This document shows, piece by piece, positions 1 to 6,239 of a DNA stretch of 12,547 bases. Within the stretch, counting starts at the first letter, position 1; each line of letters opens with the position of its first letter. The stretch covers positions 1 through 12,547 of the forward strand of contig DASPXK010000016.1 in NCBI GenBank assembly GCA_035637315.1, in the 5' to 3' direction. Position numbers and translations under genes: made by a program. This DNA is from DASPXK01 sp035637315. GTDB taxonomy: Bacteria > Chloroflexota > UBA6077 > JACCZL01. A model generated the notes under the pieces. The model ran no database searches and had not been told where the DNA came from. It saw only the letters and a list, made by a program, of their open reading frames with translations.

Positions 1-486
1 GCGCTCTTCTCCGCGCTGCTGATCTTCCAGGGCGGCCACTTCGTGGAACACATCATCCAGATGTGGCAGATCCACGCGCTGAGGTTGCAGGGGCTAGACG
101 CCCGCGGCTTCATCAGCGTCCTCGACGTCGAGTGGGTCCACTTCGTGTTCAACTCCTGGGTGCTGATCGCCTCGGCGCTGCTCCTGTACCGCTTCCAGAA
201 GAACGCCTGGCTCTGGGCGATGGTGATCTTCTCGGCCTATCACGAGCTCGAGCATGCGTATCTCATGAGCGTCTTCCTCACGACGGGTCAGGTTGGCACG
301 CCAGGACTCCTGGCGCAGGGCGGTGCGATTCTGGGTGGGCTGCCCATTCCCCGGGCCGACCTGCACTTCCTCTACAACCTGGTCGAAGTTGTTCTGCTGG
401 TGGCCGCCTTCCACTCTCAGTACCTGCCGAGGCTGGGCCGGGGTGCGAAAGGCGGCTGGGAGGTCCGCCTGGCGAATCTGGAGTAG
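1..486 (+). CDS. Histidine-rich integral membrane protein, 5' end missing
   Basis: The reading frame is open from base 1 and ends with TAG at 484-486, so the gene starts upstream of the window; the GTG at 43 is internal in appearance (hydrophobic coding sequence continues before it). The visible 161 residues hold about four hydrophobic segments: the residue 1-20 region, WVHFVFNSWVLIASALLLY, AWLWAMVIFSAYHELEHAYL and LHFLYNLVEVVLLVAAF. Histidines and acids repeat at membrane edges: HFVEHIIQMWQIH, EWVHFVFN, YHELEHAYL and DLHFLYN. This spacing resembles metal- or haem-binding sites in membrane proteins, but I do not recognise a named family and assign no function. HELEH superficially looks like a zinc-protease HExxH motif, yet the other protease motifs are absent. 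Immediately downstream the sequence becomes gene debris, so this may be the last intact gene before a rearranged zone. Confidence 0.75.
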   Translation, partial: ALFSALLIFQGGHFVEHIIQMWQIHALRLQGLDARGFISVLDVEWVHFVFNSWVLIASALLLYRFQKNAWLWAMVIFSAYHELEHAYLMSVFLTTGQVGTPGLLAQGGAILGGLPIPRADLHFLYNLVEVVLLVAAFHSQYLPRLGRGAKGGWEVRLANLE

Positions 487-513
487 CGGCAACCGGAGCT
501 GGGTCGTCCGCCG

Positions 514-975
514 TGGAGCGCCGAGGCCGATCCCGACCAGCCCGACCGCGCTCAGCAGCCCGCTGGCGACCACCGCGCTGACTCCGTCCATCACCAGATG
601 GGGCAGGACGGGCACGAGGGCTCCCCCGGCGAACGGCAAGAACGAGGTCGCGGCTGCCACCCAGGCCAAGCCACCCAGCCCTTCCGGGTCGATCCGCAGC
701 TCCTTGCGGGCCAGCGTGTCGAGCGCCGTCGCAGGCTCGGAGATCACTCCCGCCGCGAGCTGGCGCGCCTCGACCGGCGCCAGCCCCTTGGCCTGGTAGA
801 TGAGCGCCAGCTCCTCCTGCTCCTCTTCCGGGATCTCCTCCAGCTCTGAACGATCTCCAGCTGGCGCTTGGTAAAGCTCACGCGAGCTCTGGACCGAGAG
901 CCATTCCCCGAGCGCCATGGAGATCGCCCCCGCCAGCAGCCCGGCCAGTCCGGTTAACAATATCGTGGCCTGCTG
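514..975 (-). pseudogene. VIT/CCC1-family iron transporter remnant, truncated at both ends
   Basis: On the minus strand about 154 codons read as the middle of a vacuolar iron transporter (VIT1/CCC1) family protein. They include the segment LLTGLAGLLAGAISMALGEW, then WLSVQSSREL, an acidic cytoplasmic stretch (EEIPEEEQEELALIYQAKG), ALDTLARKELRIDPEGLGG, and two further hydrophobic helices ending near LLSAVGLVGIGLG. The first transmembrane helix with the family's usual start region is missing: upstream of about 975 the frame changes to unrelated arginine- and serine-rich sequence. The C-terminal helix is also lost near 514, just before the end of the preceding membrane-protein gene. No start codon fits the homologous part. 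The open frame extends well beyond both ends, but only this part looks like the family. Intact members move Fe2+ or Mn2+ across membranes; this piece is very unlikely to be functional. Limits are accurate to roughly 15 bases. Confidence 0.72.
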
Positions 976-991
976 GAATTCGGCCCGTGGT

Positions 992-1477
992 GCGACGCTG
1001 CGGTTCCTGGAAGTGAACCGGCGGCTGTTCGAGCGGCGCGTGGCTGAGGATCGTGTGCGGGACGGGCACGGTGACCTGCATGCCGCCAGCGTTTGTATGA
1101 CGGAGCCGATCGCGATCTTCGAATGCATCGAGTTCAACGACCGCTTCCGCTGCGGTGACGTGGCCGCGGAGGTTGCCTTCCTGGCCATGGACCTGGAGTA
1201 CAACGATCGCCCGGACCTGGGCGCGGCGTTCGTCGACCAATACGTAGCCAGCTCCGGTGACCGCGAGCTACGCCAACTGCTCGACTTCTACGTCTGCTAC
1301 CCCGCGTGCATCCGTGGCAAGGTCGAGTCGTTCAAGCTCGCCGAGGCCGAGTTCAGCCCAGCTGAGCGCGCCGAGGCCCAGAGGCGGGCGCGGCGCTACT
1401 TCCACCTCGCGCGCGCATCCGCCGACCGCTTCTCCAATCGCCGACCCGTCCTGACCGCCTTGCCGCTGGCCGCCTAG
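992..1477 (+). pseudogene. COG2187 aminoglycoside-phosphotransferase-like fragment
   Basis: From about 992 the plus strand reads as the C-terminal part of the phosphotransferase half of a COG2187 protein (a phosphotransferase-like domain fused to a P-loop kinase domain). The catalytic loop region RVRDGHGDLHA is followed by IAIFECIEFNDRFRCGDVAAEVAFLAMDLEY, which carries the expected metal-binding acidic residues, then the helical tail YVCYPACIRGKVESFKLAE. Missing are roughly the first half of the phosphotransferase domain, including the nucleotide-binding region, and the whole C-terminal P-loop kinase. The frame stops with TAG at 1475-1477 just after RPVL, where the P-loop domain normally begins. 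An ATG exists at 917, but residues before about 992 belong to the antisense of the VIT remnant. The same frame stays open after the stop (to past the neighbouring protease's stop codon) with charged sequence I cannot place. Probably dead. Confidence 0.72.
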
Positions 1478-1542
1478 CGGGTCCTCTCCGTCTCGCGCGA
1501 GCGAGAGTACGAGCGGGCGCGCCGCGGCGAGATCGAGCGCGA

Positions 1543-2679
1543 CTACGCCTGCCGCGGGCGCCCGTCGAGCCCGAGCTCCTCGCGAAGCTGCAGGAAGCGC
1601 ATCACGTCGCCGCGGCTCAACATCCCCACGACCGTGCCGTTCTCGATGACCAGGAGCTGATTTACGTCCTGCTCCACCAGCACTCTCAACGCCTGGCCGG
1701 CCTCCTCGCGGGGGCCTGTGACGCGGAGCGGGCGGACCGTCATGATCGAGCCGACTGAATTGTGACCCCACTCATCCTGAGGCAGGCGGTTGACGTCCGT
1801 CAGCGTGACCAGTCCGACGACTCGGCCCTCTTGAGAGACCGGCAGCGCCCGCAGACCACGCCGAAGGACGTACTCGTCGACCAGCTCCCGGACGCTCAGT
1901 CCCGGACTCACCAGTGGAGGCTCCCGATTCATCACATCGCTGACGCGGACGCCGCGGAACCTCACCTGGACAGCCACCTGGCGCCGGATCGCGTCGGCTG
2001 CGCTGTTCAAAAACCAGCCGATGAAGCCGATCCACACTCCACCAAGGACGTTGCCGTCCAGGATCTGAATGAAGCCGTACGCGATGAACAGTAGGCCCAG
2101 ACCCTGGCCGACCGTCGAAGCGATGCGCGTCGCCCTCCCGACGCTGCCGGTCACCCCCCAGATGATCGCCCGCAGCACGCGCCCGCCATCCAGCGGGAAG
2201 CCCGGCAAGATGTTGAAGACGGCCAGGATCAGATTGACCATCGACAAATAGGCGACCGACGCGCCGACGGGGCTGCGCGCGTCAGGAACCCACTGAAGCG
2301 CGAGCCAGAACAGGCCCGCCAGCACGACGCTCGAGAGCGGCCCGACGACCGCGATCAGGAGCTCATCCCTGGCGTTTTCCGATTCGCCCCTGAGATTGGA
2401 CACGCCGCCAAAAATGAAAAGCGTGATGCTGTGGACACCGTGTCCGCGTGCCTGGGCAACGAACGAGTGGGTCAACTCATGGGCTAGGACCGAGACGAAC
2501 AACAGCAGCGCTGCGACGATGCCGACCGTCCAGTACAGAGTTCGGCCCCAGCCTGGGTAGTTCTCTGGAAAGTAGCCCACGGCCAGAGACCACGACACCA
2601 AGCCGAACGCGACAAGCCAGGTGTAGTGCACTCCGACTGTGATGCCGTGAATGCGCGCGATCTTAAACGAGTGTTCCAT
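1543..2679 (-). CDS. M50 family site-2-type metalloprotease with two CBS domains
   Basis: Encodes 378 residues. The transmembrane protease core carries the zinc motif HELTH at residues 67-71 and the second conserved motif NILPGFPLDGG at 156-166, whose Asp is the third zinc ligand in the site-2 protease family. Six or so hydrophobic segments span about residues 15-225. Two CBS modules follow (about 245-300 and 308-368), which in related proteins bind adenine nucleotides and probably gate cleavage in response to energy state. The ATG at 2679 is chosen because MEHSFKIARIHGI is the usual N-terminus of this subfamily and AGGGGG precedes it by a few bases; the frame stays open upstream but that extension looks non-coding. 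Expected in the inner membrane, cutting membrane-bound substrates such as anti-sigma factors; the substrate is unknown. It is transcribed divergently from the GAF-receiver gene. All catalytic residues are present. Confidence 0.93.
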   Translation of the reverse strand: MEHSFKIARIHGITVGVHYTWLVAFGLVSWSLAVGYFPENYPGWGRTLYWTVGIVAALLLFVSVLAHELTHSFVAQARGHGVHSITLFIFGGVSNLRGESENARDELLIAVVGPLSSVVLAGLFWLALQWVPDARSPVGASVAYLSMVNLILAVFNILPGFPLDGGRVLRAIIWGVTGSVGRATRIASTVGQGLGLLFIAYGFIQILDGNVLGGVWIGFIGWFLNSAADAIRRQVAVQVRFRGVRVSDVMNREPPLVSPGLSVRELVDEYVLRRGLRALPVSQEGRVVGLVTLTDVNRLPQDEWGHNSVGSIMTVRPLRVTGPREEAGQALRVLVEQDVNQLLVIENGTVVGMLSRGDVMRFLQLREELGLDGRPRQA

Positions 2680-2811
2680 CGAACCCCCTAGCCGGGCTTT
2701 GTCGATCGGACAGTCGGGCGGGAGCTCACCGACAACATATCCGAGGCGGACGGCGAAGGCGGGGCGACGCGCCACCAGCCGCCCGAAGAGTCACACGGAG
2801 CGCATGCCGGT

Positions 2812-2841
2812 AGTATAGGGCCGCCCGAGCGGGAGGGTGCA
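2812..2841 (-). promoter_or_regulatory. Candidate promoter of the M50-CBS protease gene
   Basis: On the minus strand TATACT (2817-2812) is a good -10 match. TGCACC (2841-2836), 18 bases upstream, is only a weak -35. Transcription would start near 2803 and leave a leader of about 125 bases before the protease ATG. It lies in the divergent intergenic region, back-to-back with the inverted repeat at 2860-2877. Confidence 0.35.
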
Positions 2842-2859
2842 GATGTCCGGGGCGCGTCG

Positions 2860-2877
2860 CATTCTGTGTGCAGAATG
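2860..2877. promoter_or_regulatory. Perfect inverted repeat, possible operator between divergent genes
   Basis: CATTCTG (2860-2866) and CAGAATG (2871-2877) are perfect 7-bp inverted arms around TGTG. The site lies just upstream of the TTGTTGACA stretch preceding the GAF-receiver gene and about 20 bases behind the putative protease -35, so a dimeric regulator bound here could affect both genes. No T-run follows, so a terminator is unlikely. No candidate regulator is encoded beside it except the GAF-receiver protein, which lacks a DNA-binding domain. Confidence 0.4.
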
Positions 2878-2882
2878 TAGTG

Positions 2883-2910
2883 TTGTTGACACACCAACCT
2901 GTGGTAGCAT
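2883..2910 (+). promoter_or_regulatory. Weak candidate promoter of the GAF-receiver gene
   Basis: The AT-richer stretch contains TTGTTGACA (2883-2891) followed by TAGCAT (2905-2910). Taking TTGTTG as -35 gives 16-base spacing; the better consensus match TTGACA at 2886-2891 gives only 13. The next option, GACAAT at 2912-2917, is 20 bases away from TTGACA. The location is right but no arrangement is ideal. Confidence 0.3.
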
Positions 2911-2953
2911 GGACAATCGGGGCGCGCTCAGCGGTAGCTGAGGGTGAGAGGCT

Positions 2954-3904
2954 GTGGACAGTCAGGACGAACCAGGGCAGTCTGAGCAGGCCAGTCGGCT
3001 CGCTCAGTACGACGACCTGGTGCGGTTCTCCAAAGCGCTCAACGACGAGCGAACGTTCGACGCGCTACTCGAGTTCATCGCGCGCGAGGCGGCCGCCGTC
3101 ATGCGGGCCGAACGCTCGTCGATTTTCCTGTGCGACAGGCAGAGCAACGAGCTGTGGGCGCGAGTCGCTCTGGGGGTCCGCGACCAGATCATTCGGTTTC
3201 CCTCACACCTGGGTATCGCCGGCCACAGCCTGACCACCGGCCAGTCGGTCAGCGTTGCCGACCCGTACGCCGACCCGCGCTTCAACGCGGACGTTGACCG
3301 CCAGACGGGCTACAAGACTCGCAGCATCCTGTGCGCGCCGCTGCGAGCGCGGGATGGTCAGGTCATTGGCGTCCTCGAGGTGCTCAACAAGCACGGTGGC
3401 CCCTTTACGTCGGGTGATCAGCACCTCGGCGAGACGCTGGCCTCCCAGTGCGCGGTGGCGATCGAGAACGTGCTGCTGTACGAGCAGCTTCGCGCCGCCG
3501 AAGAGCTGGGCGCCGAGCCGGGCTCGCCGAGCCCCAAGGTGCTCCTGGCCGACGACGACGAGATGCTCGGCGTCCTGGTGGCCGAGGCGCTGGGGCAGGA
3601 TGTTCAGCTCGTGGGGGCTCTGGATGGTGAGGAGGCGCTCGAGAAGGTCGAGACCGAGCGGCCCGACCTCGTCCTGCTGGACGTGACTATGCCCAGGAAG
3701 GACGGCTTCGAGACCTGTCGGGCGCTGCGCGAGCGCCAGGCCGGGCACGAGCTGCCGATCATCATGTTGACTGCCTCGCGCCGCCCGGAGGACGTGATCC
3801 ACGCCTTCGAGGCCGGTGCCAACGATTACATCGTAAAGCCGTTCAGTCTGGCGCAGTTGCGGGCCAAGACTCACACCTGGCTGCTCCGCAAAGCGAGCTC
3901 GTAG
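2954..3904 (+). CDS. GAF domain-receiver domain signalling protein
   Basis: Encodes 316 residues. A GAF sensor domain covers about residues 20-178 (RAERSSIFLCD, SHLGIAGHSLTTGQSVSVAD, YKTRSILCAPLRARDGQVIGVLEVLN, ending in the typical helix ASQCAVAIENVLLYEQL). A short Pro/Ser/Glu linker follows, then a CheY-like receiver domain from about 195 to 312. The receiver has the acidic pair Asp200-Asp201, phospho-acceptor Asp243 in LVLLDVTMPRKDG, the switch Thr273 and the conserved Lys295 in YIVKPFS, so it should be phosphorylatable. There is no DNA-binding, kinase, cyclase or other output domain and no histidine kinase next door, so both phosphodonor and target must be encoded elsewhere. The GTG at 2954 is the first usable start; AGGGTGAGAGG just upstream can act as ribosome binding site. 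It faces away from the M50-CBS protease. A 20-bp repeat array follows the stop codon. Confidence 0.9.
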   Translation: MDSQDEPGQSEQASRLAQYDDLVRFSKALNDERTFDALLEFIAREAAAVMRAERSSIFLCDRQSNELWARVALGVRDQIIRFPSHLGIAGHSLTTGQSVSVADPYADPRFNADVDRQTGYKTRSILCAPLRARDGQVIGVLEVLNKHGGPFTSGDQHLGETLASQCAVAIENVLLYEQLRAAEELGAEPGSPSPKVLLADDDEMLGVLVAEALGQDVQLVGALDGEEALEKVETERPDLVLLDVTMPRKDGFETCRALRERQAGHELPIIMLTASRRPEDVIHAFEAGANDYIVKPFSLAQLRAKTHTWLLRKASS

Positions 3905-3912
3905 ATCCTCCA

Positions 3913-4039
3913 ATTGTCATCCTGACCCTCTCATCGTCATCCTGAGCCTCTTATTGTCATCCTGACCCTCTCATCGTCATCCTGAGCCTCTTATTGTCAT
4001 CCTGAGCCTCTTATTGTCATCCTGAGCCTCTTATTGTCA
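3913..4039 (+). repeat. Tandem array, six 20-bp units plus 7 bases
   Basis: Six consecutive 20-base units start at 3913, 3933, 3953, 3973, 3993 and 4013, followed by the first seven bases of a seventh (4033-4039). The consensus is ATTGTCATCCTGAGCCTCTT. Units 1 and 3 are identical (…GACCCTCTC), 2 and 4 are identical (ATCGTC…), and 5 and 6 are identical, so units 1-2 form a 40-bp block repeated as 3-4. Differences are confined to a few positions, which implies recent expansion and unequal exchange. The core TGTCATCCTGA is known to me as a common arm of dispersed bacterial hairpin repeats. The array fills the whole gap between the GAF-receiver stop codon and the glycosyltransferase start. Confidence 0.95.
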
Positions 4040-4047
4040 GGATGACA
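4015..4047 (+). promoter_or_regulatory. 11-bp hairpin covering the glycosyltransferase start region
   Basis: TGTCATCCTGA (4015-4025, in the last full repeat unit) and TCAGGATGACA (4037-4047) are perfect inverted copies separated by 11 bases. The right arm contains both the ATG at 4042 and an AGGA element (4039-4042) placed five bases before GTG at 4048. Pairing would hide the ribosome binding and start region of the downstream gene. The other five upstream units carry the same 11-base arm (units 2 and 4 differ in the first base), so alternative pairings are possible. It could also end transcription from the GAF-receiver gene, although no T-run follows. Confidence 0.6.
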
Positions 4048-5583
4048 GTGAAGCCCGACGCCCGACATCCGGCCGTCGCGACTGCCGCCGTCGCCGGCCT
4101 GCTTGTCGCCACGAGTGCCCTTGCGCTCTGGCTGCGGCTGACCGGGCTTCACGGCTGGGACGGCACGCTGTCAGTTGACGAGGCTCGTCTGGCGCTCGCC
4201 GGGCGGGGCATCCTCGAGCACGGCGTGCCGGTCCTCCCGTCGGGCTGGCCCTACACCCGCGGTCTGCTGGCCTCCTATCTCGTTGCGCCGTCGCTGGCGC
4301 TGCTCGGGCTGACGGATTTCGCGGCCCGCCTGCCCAGCGCGCTGGCCGGCACGGCCCTGGTGCCGGTTATGTACGCTCTCGGGCGATCGTTGGCGGGTCG
4401 GCCCGCTGGGCTTTTCGGGGCCCTGTTTGTGGCGGGCTACCCCCCGCTGGTGGCCTGGTCGCGGGAGGCCTGGCTCTTTGCGCTCTACGTCACCGTCTAC
4501 GCCACGGCCCTCCTTTTCATCTTGCTGGCCCATCAGAGCGGCCGCGCCCGCGACCAGCTCCTGGCCGGCGCGCTCGTTGGCCTGACCCTTTTCGCGCACG
4601 AGCTGGGCATCTTCTTGCTGGTGCCGCTCGGCGCTCAGGTGGTCCGCCGGCTGTGGTGTCGCCGCGCCGACAAGCGTGCCTGGCTGGCGCCTCTGGCGGC
4701 GCTCGGGCTGGCGCTGGGCGCGGCGGCCGTGCTCTGGGTGTTGGTCACCCGTCTTCGGGCCGATACCCTGGCCGGACCGTACGGTGAGGTGGGGGAGTAT
4801 TTCAGCCCGCATCTGGATGGCGCCCCACTCGGCTTCTATCTGGCGATGCTGGCCAACGGGCGGGGACTGGTCCTGGCTGCCGCGCTGGCGGGCCTTCCAT
4901 TCGCGCTGGCCTGGCACCAGGGCGAGGCGCTCATGCTCTGGCTCGCGCTGCTGCCGCCTCTCGCCCACGCCGTAACCATCATTCCGGGCGGCCCGCAGGA
5001 GCGCTACGGACTGACCCTGATGGTGGCGCTGCTGGGGCTGGCGGCGCTCGGCGTAGGCAGCCTGGCGAAATGGGCGACGCGGCGCTTGACGCACCCATTC
5101 GCACCGCCCGCGCTCCTGGCCGGGCTCGTCTTCGCCCTGGTGCTCGTCGTTCACCAGGATCTCGGGCGAGCCTTGGAACGTGGTGCGCTGTCACCGCGCC
5201 AGGGCGCCTGGCTGCGCGAGTTTCGCGCCCTGAATCCTGGCCCCGAGGATCTGGTCATGTCCGACCTGCCGACTGTGACCGGCTGGTACCTGGGCCAGCT
5301 AGACTTCTGGGTTAGCAGCCGCCAGTACCAGAAGTATTCCCTACGAACGGACGATTTGCGTCGGGACGTCCACACCGGGGCGGTGTTGATCCGAAGCGTG
5401 TCGGAGTTCCAGCGCCTGGTCGCTCTACCTAACCGTGGCCGCACCCTCTGGGTGGTGGCCTCGAACCGCGACTTCCAGTGGGGTGAGCTGGTGGACGACG
5501 ACCTCAAGGCGTTCCTCGAGCGCTCGGCCAGCCAGCGGATCAGTCCAGGCGATCGGAGTAGGATCCTGCGGATCGAGCTCTAA
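4042..5583 (+). CDS. GT-C fold membrane glycosyltransferase, GT39/ArnT-like
   Basis: Encodes 513 residues with about ten hydrophobic segments in the first 370 and a soluble C-terminal part. After the first helix (about residues 13-33), the extracytoplasmic loop carries SVDEARLALAGRGILEHGVP; Asp46-Glu47 matches the acidic catalytic motif of the PMT_2/ArnT dolichyl- or undecaprenyl-phosphosugar transferases. The next stretch (LLASYLVAPSLALLGLTDFAARLPSAL and a following glycine-rich helix) is also typical of that family. Such enzymes move a sugar from a lipid carrier to protein, lipid or polysaccharide outside the membrane; the acceptor cannot be told here. The start is uncertain: ATG 4042 lies inside the hairpin right arm with no spacing from AGG, while GTG 4048 has AGGA five bases upstream and may be the real start. 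It is convergent with the PPOX-family gene. Confidence 0.88.
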   Translation: MTVKPDARHPAVATAAVAGLLVATSALALWLRLTGLHGWDGTLSVDEARLALAGRGILEHGVPVLPSGWPYTRGLLASYLVAPSLALLGLTDFAARLPSALAGTALVPVMYALGRSLAGRPAGLFGALFVAGYPPLVAWSREAWLFALYVTVYATALLFILLAHQSGRARDQLLAGALVGLTLFAHELGIFLLVPLGAQVVRRLWCRRADKRAWLAPLAALGLALGAAAVLWVLVTRLRADTLAGPYGEVGEYFSPHLDGAPLGFYLAMLANGRGLVLAAALAGLPFALAWHQGEALMLWLALLPPLAHAVTIIPGGPQERYGLTLMVALLGLAALGVGSLAKWATRRLTHPFAPPALLAGLVFALVLVVHQDLGRALERGALSPRQGAWLREFRALNPGPEDLVMSDLPTVTGWYLGQLDFWVSSRQYQKYSLRTDDLRRDVHTGAVLIRSVSEFQRLVALPNRGRTLWVVASNRDFQWGELVDDDLKAFLERSASQRISPGDRSRILRIEL

Positions 5584-5597
5584 CGAGCTGTCACCCA

Positions 5598-5645
5598 TCA
5601 GCTATCAGCAATCGGCGGGCGTCAACGCTGACAGCTGATAGCTGA
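5598..5645. terminator. Hairpin repeat between convergent genes, likely bidirectional terminator
   Basis: TCAGCTATCAGC (5598-5609) and GCTGATAGCTGA (5634-5645) are perfect 12-bp inverted arms with a 24-base loop. An overlapping alternative pairs AGCTGTCA (5586-5593) with TGACAGCT (5629-5636). It fills the 74-base gap between the stops of the glycosyltransferase and the PPOX-family gene, the usual place for a shared terminator, although no U-run is present. The sequence resembles the hairpin repeat at 7074-7141 (TCAGCAGTCAG / CTGACTGCTGA), so it is probably a dispersed repeat that serves as a terminator. Confidence 0.55.
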
Positions 5646-5657
5646 ACGCTCGTTCTG

Positions 5658-6074
5658 CTATCGCGTCTGAAGGACCTCCCGGCCCGGGCGGACGACCCGA
5701 TCGACGCGCACCAGGACGCCGATTCCCTTCCGCTCGGGGTCGCTGTTCAGCTCCTGCTCGATCGTACGGGCCATGATCTGCTCGCGCACATCGTCGGACT
5801 CGTGCAGCGTCGCCTGGCCATGGAACCGCAGGTGCAGGTTGTTACGCTCGCGATTGCGGTAGAGGACGGCGACCTGTGGGTTCTCTCGCAGGTTGTCCAG
5901 GGTGCCCTTGCGGGTCCGTTCCCACCACGCCAGGTGCTCCTTGTCGAAAACCATGACGCTGCCCTTGAAGCCCAGGTCCGGCGCCCCCTGCGCGCTCGCG
6001 GTGGCGACCATGCACGGACTGCCTTCGGCCACCGCCGCGTTGACGGCCTCGCCATACTCGCTTAGATCGATCAC
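5658..6074 (-). CDS. Pyridoxamine 5'-phosphate oxidase family flavin-binding protein
   Basis: Encodes 138 residues, the usual size of a stand-alone FMN-binding split-barrel protein. Family-like stretches are AEGSPCMVATASAQGAPDLG, FKGSVMVFDKEHLAWWERTR (first strands and the flavin-phosphate region), NLRENPQVAVLYRNRER and REQIMARTIEQELNSDPERK. Members bind FMN, or in some lineages F420, and carry out varied redox or stress functions; this branch is poorly characterised and true PdxH activity is not implied. The GTG at 6074 is selected because GGAGGG lies seven bases upstream and homology begins just after it; the frame stays open far upstream into non-coding sequence, and that longer form is rejected. 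It is convergent with the glycosyltransferase and divergent from the ECF operon. Confidence 0.87.
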   Translation of the reverse strand: MIDLSEYGEAVNAAVAEGSPCMVATASAQGAPDLGFKGSVMVFDKEHLAWWERTRKGTLDNLRENPQVAVLYRNRERNNLHLRFHGQATLHESDDVREQIMARTIEQELNSDPERKGIGVLVRVDRVVRPGREVLQTR

Positions 6075-6110
6075 CTGTTCCCTCCAGACGCCGGCCGGCT
6101 GGGCCCGCGC

Positions 6111-6134
6111 GGGCACGGCATGCCGTGCTCCTAC
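6111..6134. repeat. Dispersed palindromic repeat, copy 1
   Basis: GCACGGCATGCCGTGC (6113-6128) is a perfect 16-bp palindrome extended by a G-T and a G-C pair and followed by TCCTAC. A related element with the same GGGC…GCCGTGC…CCTAC layout occurs at 11770-11792. It lies in the 165-base gap between the divergent PPOX-family and ecfA1 genes, where I see no riboswitch or strong promoter; TAGACT at 6185-6190 is at best a weak -10 for the ECF operon. Confidence 0.6.
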
Positions 6135-6239
6135 AGTACGCGGCGCCGGTCGTTGGATGCAACATGTGCTGGAGAACGGCGTGTTAGACTCTGCCGACGC
6201 CGCCAGGAGTGGTATCCAGATGGCGGCGGGCGGGGCTGG

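Noticed and set aside
94..1203. A 369-codon minus-strand open frame across the left region
   Set aside because: Only codons in 514-975 resemble a protein family; the rest is antisense of the membrane protein and of the COG2187 remnant. Reported as a pseudogene fragment.
1491..1506. Hairpin TCTCGC-GCGA-GCGAGA as terminator of the M50 gene
   Set aside because: Stem of only six pairs, no T-run, and embedded in generally CG-repetitive sequence.
2680..2775. N-terminal extension of the M50 protease
   Set aside because: Sequence before ATG 2679 lacks family similarity, while AGGGGG is correctly placed for that ATG.
3913..4039. CRISPR array
   Set aside because: Units are directly adjacent with no spacers, 20 bases long, and no cas gene is present. 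It is a simple tandem repeat.
6120..6239. Upstream ATG start for ecfA1
   Set aside because: The added 40 residues are Arg-rich, unlike any ABC ATPase, and the codons begin inside a palindromic repeat; homology starts at the GTG at 6240.
6075..6239. Vitamin or metal riboswitch upstream of the ECF operon
   Set aside because: I see only a short palindrome and GC-rich sequence, none of the conserved cores of cobalamin, TPP, FMN or NiCo riboswitches.
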